From NCBI RefSeq assembly GCF_964355755.1, contig NC_092671.1:39325304-39389303 (forward strand): a stretch of DNA of 64,000 nucleotides, given 5' to 3'. The number at the start of each line of letters is the position of its first letter. Positions within the stretch are counted from its first letter, which is position 1. The notes below the pieces were generated by a model. The model was not told where the DNA came from and made no database searches. It saw only the letters and a list, made by a program, of their open reading frames with translations. Of this stretch, positions 49,703 through 59,226 are shown piece after piece. The DNA is from Antedon mediterranea (taxonomy: Eukaryota; Echinodermata; Crinoidea; Comatulida; Antedonidae). The position numbers were made by a program, and so were the translations under genes.

Positions 49703-50240
49703 ATTTGCTCTTTACAATCACAATGTTAATAGAAAAAATGACTCTAAGTATTGGAAAAAATGAGTATTTTAACAGACAATACGCTACAAAAACAACCAAG
49801 GACGAGTCGAAATGTCTTCTTCACTTTACTTCGCTCGTCGCGATCGAAAGACCAAAAACAACCCGGCATCCCCTGGAAGAACTTTCCTTATTTGGAAACA
49901 TTATTCCCATATTAGGATAACTCATGAGATTACTACGTTTTCATTGGTTGTCAGTAGAATAAGTTGCATGACATATTAGGACCAGGGTCAAAACTAAAAT
50001 ATTCTTTTTAATTTTATTAAAATGTATATTTTTACGTGGACTTGTATATTAAATATCGTATTTGGGTAGCATATTAGTTTAACGTTTAACTGTTATCCAT
50101 ATATTAGTTTTTTTTAAAATTAAAATTGTATCGGTGATGTTTATAATATAAATCGTATATCACACAGCCTCGATCTGGTGTGTGGTGGCGCGCTCTGTGG
50201 CCAATGAACTTTTTTTACAAAAACTAAAAAACGCGCGACA
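49703..50240. promoter_or_regulatory. SLC25A12 upstream region
   Basis: Sequence directly upstream of the carrier start codon. A CCAAT motif on the minus strand (CATTGGTTG near 49940) lies about 240 bp upstream of the ATG. The open frame at 49675-49920 on the plus strand runs against the first exon and is not considered real. Confidence 0.35.
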
Positions 50241-50460
50241 CGACTGCGACACACGAGGTATATTCAGAGCATCATTCTGACGACTGGAGCATTCTCTACT
50301 TCTCTACGGCGCGCCATTTATGCCTTTATTAACTTCAATAATAGAAATAGTACTACGGTAACTGCTCAAGTGGACCCAATTTAGCACCAGGGTAGCACAG
50401 TGATATAAAATAGAAATAAAAGTCACTACTTTTAATATCGTTTCGTATATACCCATATCA

Positions 50461-50944
50461 CAAACTGACAAACAGAAACATCTTGGTATTCACATTGATT
50501 CAAATTTATCTTTTTCTTTTCATGTAAATAAACACATATCCATACTCCTCTATAACACTATAATCCTCCCACACATTGACTATTGATGTAGTGTTTGGGG
50601 AATCAGATCGAATATTGACCGAATACAGACCATTCAAAATAGAGCACTTCGCATTATCCTTAAAGCTCATCTTCTCACACCCTAACCCTAACACCAACAT
50701 TTACAACACCTTAAATCTTCATTCAGTCCAAGATTTCATATACATCTACAACTGAGCTGCCTTGCCTACAGGTCTGCAAATGGTCTTGCTCCGGAATACC
50801 TTGCCCTGCGTCTTGCCAGAATTCCAAATCATCGATGTACCCGAAGTGTCAGTGGGAGGAAATTTGTCGTCCCTTTCCCTAAAACTGAAACTTTTAAGAA
50901 CAGCTTCATCTATGCTACCCACCAAACTAAGAAATGCGGTATAA
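50461..50944 (+). pseudogene. LINE fragment, reverse transcriptase C-terminal region, frameshifted
   Basis: Forward frames read KHLGIHIDSNLSF, then LPHIDY, a stop, CSVWGIRS, and TIQNRALRIILKAH. A later frame gives ANGLAPEYLALR and RKFVVPFPKTETFKNSF. This order (LGxxID, LYNxxILPHIDY, VWG, LQxRAxRII, GLAPxYL, PxxxTxxxxxSF) is the end of jockey/CR1-like retrotransposon polymerases. Stops and frameshifts break it. It sits inside a repeat unit of the left arm of the 50249-56576 complex. Confidence 0.7.
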
Positions 50945-51594
50945 TCCCAAAAGAAAAAACTCAACGTTTTTAGGGTCACCCTCACAAAATAAGGTTTAAT
51001 AAAAAAATAATATAATAATATCTTTTCGTATGTTAATACAATGTGTTCAAGTGGACCCAATTTGGCCCCAGTGGGAGCACAGTGATATAAAATAGAAATA
51101 AAGTTACTAAATTTTAATATCTTTTCGTATAAAAAACTGTGCTCAAGTGGACACAATTTGGTACCAGGGGAGCAGTGATATAAAATAGAAATAAAGTCAC
51201 TCAAGTTTCAATCTTTTCGTATGTTAATACACTGTGCTCAAGTGGACCCAATTTGGCGCCAGTGGATTTTTTTTTAATGGAAAATAATGAATATTGTTTT
51301 TCTTTTATTTTGAAAGAGAGATATTTTGAGGATTGTAAATGTCAAGTGGAACTTTTTTTTAAATCAGAAACAAAGTTGCATGGCATTATTTTTCCATTAA
51401 ATAGACTGCCATAAAACCTCGAAAAGAAGCCCATGTGCTCCTTCATTTTTAGTACTCTTGGGTGGGTTTCTTTTCCACATGGAGTTCTTTTTGAGATTAC
51501 TTTTGCAAACTAAACGAGGGGAACTGCTAACATCCCGCCCGGAAAATATTTTATTTACATGATTTGAACAATCTTCTAATGTAAATAATTAACA

Positions 51595-52655
51595 GCATCA
51601 AAATTTAACAGTGTGGCGTGTTGACCGCGAATGACTAACATACCATCTTTACCATAATACACCTGCACAGACTCATGGCATAACAACGCACGCACATACC
51701 AAACTGTTTAAAATAGAGCTGCAAGGTACCCGAAAATGACATCTATTATGTTTTCAAACAACATGTATAAGAATCTTGAGTACCCCACCATGCTTGGGGC
51801 TGAGCAAAGACAATTTTGAAAAAAAGAGCTGTATACAGTAGGTTCCCCCCGTCCGAAAAAATGGCGTTACATTATTTGAATGAAACAAACTATATAAAAC
51901 TCACCAGGACAATATATGAGCTTGTCCTCGGAAAGTGCATCTATTCATTGAAATATAAAATTAAATATTAAGTCTCCAGTACTAGCCCATCCATGGTTGA
52001 GGCAGAGCAATGAAAATAGAGCCCAGAAATGCACTTACTTATACTTATTACTATACATAGTCACCTATGATAATTATGATAATGTTAAAATTTCAACTAT
52101 CCAGATGCGACTTCAACATTTTAGGTGGGGTTTTCTACTTTAAAAACTCGACTTCGTTGTAAAAATTTAGTTAAGTAATTTATGTAAAAGGGGCTGGACT
52201 TGATTAGTGTTTACACTATTTTCTAGCTCCTTCCTTATGTTTTAAAATTTAATATTATTTATCATTGTAAAACAACATTGGAAAATAAAGTTGAAGTTGA
52301 AGTTGAAGTATATGCCTATGGCCTAGCCCGGCGGCGGAATTAGTCTAAGCTTCGAAATTGGTCTGGAAATCGGCATCTTTGCAAATGTTCTATATTTGAT
52401 CTTATTTTACTCTCCATTAACCCCATACAAAAACCATCAGAGACTATCTGTTTAAAACATGTTTCTGTGACGGTGCGGCCATACACACCAACTACTATTA
52501 TCGGACATTTCGCTACCAATGTTGCACCATTGATTAACAAAGTCAAAATTTAACAGTGGGGCGCGTTGACCGCGAATGACTAACAATACCATCTTTCCCA
52601 CTACACCTGCACAAACTCATTTGCATAACAACGAACGGCATACCAAAGTATGATG
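51595..52655. repeat. Direct repeat pair inside the inverted-repeat complex
   Basis: 51595-51715 and 52543-52655 share GCGTTGACCGCGAATGACTA-type sequence and ACACCTGCACA.ACTCAT..GCATAACAACG. About 830 bp separates the copies; no gene was recognised between them. Confidence 0.6.
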
Positions 52656-52662
52656 AGCGATA

Positions 52663-54136
52663 CAGGGTGTCACGAAAGCTCAGACCACGAAAGCTCAGAC
52701 CCCCTAAGACCTAAGATCACGAAAGCTAAGACCCAACACCTAAGATTACAAATATTTATCTTTCGCACCTGCCTTGTATTTTAACTCCCAACATTTATTC
52801 TGAATACCACACCTTAGAATTGGCACTTTCATGAAAAAGAATCACATAAAAAGTAACAAATACATTTTTAAATTGATGATTTTACAGACGTTTTTCTCGC
52901 ACACAAAATGACTAGCCTACAGTACAGTAGGCCTACCCCATGGGCCATGTTCGGAATGTTTTTGTTTCTATGGAACGTAAAAAGAGCAAAAATTATATAG
53001 AGGGCTGAAAACTCTGTGGAGTCCATCTACAGTGTGGATGGAACAATGTAAAATTAAAATTGTAATGATAATAGTATAATCATGCAAGTACAAAGAAATA
53101 AATACTGGCAAATAAATTTTAATTTAAAAATCATGATAAGTTTTTTTGTTTCGTTTTCTTTCTGTTTTTATACTTGTACTATTATTGTTGCTCTTTTGGC
53201 GCTCCATAGAAACAAAAACATTGAGCATGGGGGGAGCTCGAGGAGTTACATTGTCATTACAGTATACAAAGAAACACATCTGTAAAATCATCAATTTAAA
53301 GGATTTATTTATTTGTTATTATGTGTTTCTCCTTCTGAAAGTACTTATAAGTCCTAATTTTAAAGTGTGTGTTCAGGATAAAGTTAGTCAACAAATTTGG
53401 AGTCAAAATACAAGAAAGGCAGGTGCGTAAGAAAAACATCCTCTGAAGCAACACAATGGAGTAAATATATACCAACAAACAACCCGTCAAGTTTGTTTGT
53501 TGTAAAGAAAAAATATACATTTACTCAACGGGCGAAAATAATGTGAGTTTATCTATGTTTTGCGGTAGTATTAAATTATATTTATGGTAATAAATGAAAC
53601 CTACTGTGTTTAAAATTATGTATGGATAAACAAGTATTGTTTTTAAGCTGTAGTATATCTTAGTATTTGTAATCTTAGGTGTTGGGTCTTAGCTTTCGTG
53701 ATCTTAGGTCTTAGGGGGTCTGAGCTTTCGTGGTCTGAGCTTTCGTGACACCCTGTTCCATCCACTCCACACTGTAGATGGACTCCACAGAGTTTTCAGC
53801 CCTCTATATAATTTTTGCTCTTTTGACGTTCCATAGAAACAAAAACATTGAACATGGGGTAGGCCTACTGTAGTACTGTAGGCTAGTCATTTTGTGTGCG
53901 AGAAAAACGTCTGTAAAATCATCAATTTAAAAATGTATTTGTTACTTTTTATGTGATTCTTTTTCATGAAAGTGCCAATTCTAAGGTGTGGTATTCAGAA
54001 TAAATGTTGGGAGTTAAAATACAAGGCAGGTGCGAAAGATAAATATTTGTAATCTTAGGTGTTGGGTCTTAGCTTTCGTGATCTTAGGTCTTAGGGGGTC
54101 TGAGCTTTCGTGGTCTGAGCTTTCGTGACACCCCTG
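52663..54136. mobile_element. Foldback element with 15-bp repeats at its ends (e3), internally duplicated
   Basis: Ends are CAGGGTGTCACGAAAGCTCA (left) and TGAGCTTTCGTGACACCCCTG (right). Next to each end the 15-bp unit CACGAAAGCTCAGAC is tandemly repeated. Arms of about 375 bp (52671-53046 and 53745-54131) are nearly perfect inverted copies. A third, diverged copy of the right-arm sequence lies between them (about 53187-53430 plus 53640-53757, same orientation as the right arm). No open reading frame of note and no clear target duplication. Confidence 0.75.
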
Positions 54137-54139
54137 CAG

Positions 54140-54566
54140 TAGCCTTGGGTTCGTTTCCACCACATCATTACCAGATGCATTGCTAGTGCCTTCTCAAGAT
54201 GTGTGGTGGAATTCTATGAACCCCAAACACAGTGGTCGCATACCTTTAACTCTATTCCACCGAAATTAATTCTCTTTTAAACACGTAACGAAGAGATTTA
54301 ATTCCCTTTTTTTACATTAAAATAAATTGAGGGCGCTAAACATAAAATTTAAACCACCAAAGCAGTTTGCGAGAGCCAAAAAAAAAGAGATGGTAAATGT
54401 GCTCTCCCTGCCTCAGCACTAAGGCCCTGCCACAGCATTTTGGGGTCGTTTCCACCACATCACCAGATGCATTGATGTTGTCGCCTCATGATGTGTGGAG
54501 GAAAGGGGGACGTATGATATGTGAACCCCAAACACAGTGGCTCACATAGCCTTAACTCTATTCCAC
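54140..54566. repeat. Direct duplication flanking the element at 54567
   Basis: 54145-54290 and 54430-54566 share GGGTCGTTTCCACCACATCA-type sequence, GATGCATTG, GATGTGTGG and GAACCCCAAACACAGTGG, ending CTTAACTCTATTCCACC. The second copy is broken by the next element exactly at ATTCCAC. Confidence 0.7.
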
Positions 54567-55870
54567 CATGGATTAAAGAATAGAAGGATATGCATCGACG
54601 TGAGATCAAGGGTTCCTTGACTCTCGCCGACAGACCGCGGACCGCCCACAATGTTACAGTTTAATTAACCGCATGGTAACAACGAAACGGTCGCGTGCCT
54701 AATATATTGTTTACTGCACATGTGCAACGACATTTAACCTTGTTGGCTACTACGCTTCTTTCGCGCGTTCTTTGGTGGCATGATGTTTGTAGATGGTCAA
54801 CTATTGACTATGTTGGTTTCTGCCGCGATTGATCTACGCTAATGATTTTTTTATGATGATTAAAGTAGCATTTTATGACCTGTAGTAGCCCTACATCTGA
54901 GACAATAACTATTAGTTGTCTCATTTGTTGTAAAATTACAAAATCAGCAAGAATGCTAGCCTAGCTAGGCCCAGGCCTTGTACTAACTAGGCTAAACTGG
55001 GCTAGTAAACCCTATGATTTGCCGACATTGATACTGCCTAGGTAGGCCTAGGCTAATCTTAAATACTCACCGTTGTCTTACTTCTTGTGTGAATAATAAT
55101 AATAGGTAGGCCTACTTCGTTTGTTCGTGATCAAGTTTGCCCTGCGTGTACTTTTCAAAACGACCGCTAGGTAACGAATCGCAACTATACATAGCCAGCC
55201 AATCCCGGATCAGGGATCGCTGTTTTCATTCAATTAGGCCCGGTGATTGGATGTGATGTGGATGACATAACCACTAGCCAATCACCAGGCACTACAGTTT
55301 AAATATAATCACATCGATAATTAAGGAGATTTATGAAGAAACCACTGCTTAGCCATATATTAAAAAACACGATTGTTGTATGTCTGAACACCGGCCACGC
55401 TAACAACATACATGGTCAAATGCATAATTTAATATTCTATAGATTAACGCAATTTTTAATGACAGAAGATGGCAGGCAAATAATGATAATTCAAATATAA
55501 AAATGGCATATTTTATTAATATTACCAACTACCTAAAATTACCAGTCGTAAGAAAGTGAACTTTTCGTAGTCCGATTGTGATGAAACTAAAACAGAATTA
55601 TTCAGCAATATATGTTTGTTATCAATTAATCATCGACGCAGACATGTCAATAGAACATTCAGACTGCGCATACGATTTCTACATGGTTACGTTTTGGTCT
55701 CAAAAAATGTAACAGTTGATTCGCAGCGTTTTACAGAGGGCCGCGGTTAGAGACACGGAGTTCAATGAACGTGTTTGTTTGATTGGCAGCAGTGCTTTAG
55801 TATAGGCAAGCGCGTTGTAAAATCGTTTGATGTCACCGTCGATGCATATCCTTCTATTCTTTAATCCATG
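54567..55870. mobile_element. 1.3-kb DNA element with 7-bp target duplication
   Basis: Inverted ends CATGGATTAAAGAATAGAAG and the reverse at CTTCTATTCTTTAATCCATG, continuing inward as GATATGCATCGACG. ATTCCAC flanks both sides (54560-54566 and 55871-55877). The paralogous unoccupied site near 54250 shows the pre-insertion state. The interior has no recognised transposase. Confidence 0.75.
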
Positions 55871-55928
55871 ATTCCACCAACCAGCACGTACACGTATAAA
55901 TAGACTATTATCAGCTTTTCAGTCATGT

Positions 55929-55993
55929 ACTTGGTGGCGTAACGGGTAATGCTCAGTTTTGAGTGCTATCGGCTGGGGTTCGAACCTCGACGG
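55929..55993 (+). mobile_element. tRNA-like SINE head or tRNA relic
   Basis: GTGGCGTAACGGGTAATGCT resembles an A box and GGGGTTCGAACCTC a B box, 35 bases apart. A matching acceptor stem could not be formed, and a T-rich tail follows, so a SINE fragment is likelier than a functional tRNA. Confidence 0.45.
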
Positions 55994-56589
55994 ATATTTT
56001 TATTTTTTTTGTATATTGTTTTTTTTTTAAATAGAGATATGTGACACTGTATTGTCGAACATGTATGGTACCATACCGGTAGGTATTCAAATATGCTTAA
56101 TACGAAAAGATTCAGTGACTTATTTCTATTTTATATCACTGTGCTCCACTGGCTCCAAGTTGGGTCCACTCGAGCACAGTGTATTAACATACGAAAAGAT
56201 ATTAAAATACCGTGAATTATTTCTATTTTATATCACTGTGCTCGCCTGGTGCAAAATTGGGTACACTTGAGTACATTTTACTAAAATACGAAAAGATATT
56301 ACAATTCAGTGACTTATTTCTATTTTATATCACCGTGCTCCACTGACGCCAAATTGGGTCCACTTTAGCACAGTGTATTAACATACGAAAAGATATTAAA
56401 ATTAGTGACTTATTTCTATTTTATCACTGTGCTCCACTGGTGCTAAATTTGGTCCACTGAACCAGTTACCGTAGTACTATTTCTATTTCGGAAGTAAATA
56501 AAGGCATAAATGGCGCTCCGTAGAAGTAGAGAATGCTCGATCGTCGAAATGACGTTCTGAATACACCTCCTCGACACACAACAAAGCTA

Positions 56590-58695
56590 GTCAAGTCGCC
56601 CCATCGCAAAGTCGCCCCATACAAAGTCGCCCCATACACAGTCGCCCCATCGCAAAGTCGCCCCAAAACAAAGTCGCCCTGACACAGTCGCCCCATTGCA
56701 AAGTCGCCCCATCGCAAAGTCGCCCCAACGCAAAGTCGCCCCATCGCAAAGTCGCCCCAACACAAAGTCGCCCCATCGCAAAGTCGCCCCAAAACGTTAA
56801 AAAATAGTTTAAAAGTGCGTAAAATGTCGCAATGATACACAAAATAACACGGGAATAAAAGGGGAAGCCCCGCCATGTAGTCTCAGGTCACATGATCGGC
56901 ACGCTCCCCAATCATCAGAGAGGAAGCCCCCAACTAATCACTCCGCGGTCGCACTAAAGTGCTAGCTCTCACCAGAGAGGGAAACCCCCGTAATTACTCC
57001 GCCGTTGTCGCACTACAACGCACCATCTGAAGATGGGGAAACCCCGTCGGAGTTTTACGATGATATCAGTCGCGTTCGAAATCGGTGGCGTTTAATTTTG
57101 GTCGCGATAAAATGATGTTATACGATAGATTATTTTTACTTTGGTCGATGAATATTATTATTATAGACCTATGTTAATAATTGATTTTTGTTTTTATTTT
57201 ACACTGAGGTCTATGATGAGAGAAAGATGTGTGCCTTAAAAATGACAATTTGTAAACATAGTTTAAGATTATAGTAAGCCTATTATTCAGCATAATGTCA
57301 TTTAACAGTACATACATTTAAATGTGAAATATTTTATAGGGAACGTAGGCTAGTACGTCTGTGTCTTTTATTTTTTATATGCAACAAATTAGGTAAAACA
57401 ATTTATTTATAAACATTCAGTTTACTATTATATACATAGTATTACAATGAACATTGATTATAAGCCTTGAAATGCAATCCCATCATTATATCCATTATAA
57501 AATTGCATCATATCGCCACTATATGTCGTAAATGATGACGTGCATGTGTGTATTCGTCGTACGTCCGTGTACGTATTATTCCGTGCCTCTTCACTGTCTT
57601 GTTTATTAAAATTAAATAAACACCCGATATGAGGATATTTATTAGGCATGATAATTAGAATGTTCTATAACCAAAAGGGTTGAAAAGAATTTCTTCAATA
57701 AAATGATCATTCTGCTGTTGAATAAAAAGCGACTCGCAATCTGAAACATTCTCTGAAACCAATCGGAGCTGCTCCTGCTGGTATCTGTTTCCTTCTCACA
57801 GCTGCTACGTCTTTCTGCTGCCCGTCGGGGATTCCCCTTTTTAAAAAACACGCACACGATAATCATACTGTACGATGGCTTTTCCATGGTCAAAATGTAG
57901 CGTTTTAATTTTACTAAAATACCTGCATGTGTAAAACGATCATATCGGCGAAGAAATCCCCTTTTTTTTATTTCTTCATTTTGAAAAGTCATAATTAAAA
58001 TTAAATAACTATAGACACATAACTTGTCAATAAATGCAAAATGATCAATAGGCCTAAGTAGCCTATATAACATTTATTGTCTTACAACGCTGTTATTGTT
58101 TTAGGCTACTGTAAATATACGAAGGCCTACTATTTATACACTTATTATATTATCCCTAAAAAATGAGCTGGTATCCACGAGTAGGTTGAAGAAAGATTCG
58201 TAATTGTGGCTCTGGTAACTAATTTTAAAATCATATTAAATTAACATTTTCGAAACTATAAATCAGGGATAATCTTTTCGAAATCTTTTTAGAACTTTCA
58301 AACAAGGGACTATTTTTTAATGATTTTTAAAAAGCACATCACTCCATTAAAACCTGTAAAATAAAAATTAAAACACAAATTATGTATATAATAGGATAAA
58401 CATTATAATGTATACGACATTTAGCGCGACCAAAGTAACAACGCAATCATTAAAACAGCGTACTACTAGCGGCGGCACTTCCGAAATAAAACCGTGGGCG
58501 ACTTTGCGATGGGGCGACTTTGCGTTGGGGCGACTTTGCGTTGGGGGGACTTTGCGTTGGGGCGACTTTGCGATGGGGCGACTTTGTAATGGGGCGACTG
58601 TGCCGGGGCGACTTTGTTTTGGGGCGACTTTGCGATGGGGCGACTTTGTATTGGGCGACTTTGTATGGGGCGACTTTGCGATGGGGCGACTTGAC
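56590..58695. mobile_element. TU-like foldback element with 15-16-bp repeat arms (e2)
   Basis: The left arm (56590 to about 56793) is a tandem array of units like ATCGCAAAGTCGCCCC and ATACAAAGTCGCCCC, ending outermost in GTCAAGTCGCCCC. The right arm (58496-58695) is its inverted copy. The 1.7-kb core holds, on the minus strand, a region homologous to the core of e1 at 41807-42949: GGGGAATC, GACGTAGCAGCTGTG, CGATTGGTTTCAGA and CCTAATAAATATCCTC versus their e1 counterparts. A 143-codon minus-strand frame (57642-58073) covers it. No target duplication was firmly identified; CCTCCTC occurs on both sides. Open frames made of WGDFAMGRLC-type repeats are products of the array. Confidence 0.82.
56855..57060. 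repeat. GC-rich direct repeats inside e2
   Basis: Three related segments (GAAGCCCCCAACTAATCACT, GAAACCCCCGTAATTACTCC, GAAACCCCGTCGGAGT) are separated by GTCGCACTA..GTGC hairpin-like stretches. The block is much more GC-rich than its surroundings and could form structured RNA, but it matches no RNA family I can name. Confidence 0.45.
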
Positions 58696-59224
58696 TGGAT
58701 CCCAACAAAACAATCCTCCTCAATCCAGCAGCATAGCAGAAGGACCAAGTGTTTTCCTTTAATATTATGCAATGATTTATTCAACAAAATAGTTAGTAAA
58801 GGACTAGAATAGTTAAATAGTTACCCTGAATAAAATAGGCCCAGCTAGGTAGCTGTAATTTTCTTAAATATTAAATACGAATTTGCTAGGCTAGCCCTCC
58901 CTTACCCTTTTTAATTTTATACTAGCTACCAGCTAGAGCTAATAAGCCCTCTACACCGTGTTGCTATCTTAGGCCTTTTTATTTAGTAGGAACCCGGCAG
59001 TTCTGTACTAATGATAGATAGGCCTAGCCTCGGCTATAATTAGGAGTATAGAGTAGTGGAGACAGATCTAAAAATATAAAATAAAATATTTGTATTGATT
59101 AATTACTTACACTCAAATATTATTTAAAGATAAATTATGATACTGCCTCAGTTGTACTAATTATAGGCCTATTATAATACTAATAGAAGATTTTTAATAT
59201 GGTTTTTATGCATAGATTTTTCAG
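58696..59224. other. Region upstream of the first recognised HAT1 coding exon
   Basis: AT-rich with several TAGGCCTA motifs. A 5' UTR exon or promoter of HAT1 should lie here or further left, but no site stands out. Confidence 0.35.
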
Positions 59225-59226
59225 AT

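Larger units (their letters stand above)
50249..56576. mobile_element. 6.3-kb inverted-repeat complex with 90-97-bp repeat arms
   Basis: The left arm (50249 to about 51275) and right arm (about 56045-56576) are inverted copies. Both hold GAGCATTCTCTACTTCT, CATTTATGCCTTTATT and GTACTACGGTAACTG, followed by tandem units of about 90-97 bp (GTGCTCAAGTGGACCCAATT, ATAAAATAGAAATAA, TTTTCGTATGTTAATAC). The right arm has four units (TACGAAAAGAT at 56101, 56190, 56287 and 56384). The left array is split by a LINE fragment. The interior contains further foldback elements and a SINE. This looks like a large old foldback element that became a landing site for others; a secondary inverted duplication is also possible. 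Confidence 0.7.

Noticed and set aside
49675-49920. 81-codon plus-strand frame overlapping the SLC25A12 first exon
   Set aside because: Antisense to the carrier start region, with no splice or family support.
50680-50700. Telomere-like CCCTAACCCTAAC
   Set aside because: Only two repeats within a degraded LINE; too short to suggest an interstitial telomere.
55929-55993. Functional tRNA gene
   Set aside because: A and B boxes are present, but no acceptor stem pairs and the tail is that of a SINE.
56466-56876. Long frames of WGDFAMGRLC-type repeats (also 58408-58812 and the reverse-strand KSPHRKVAP frames)
   Set aside because: 15- and 16-bp arm repeats of the foldback element stay open in several frames on both strands; no start or splice context supports translation.
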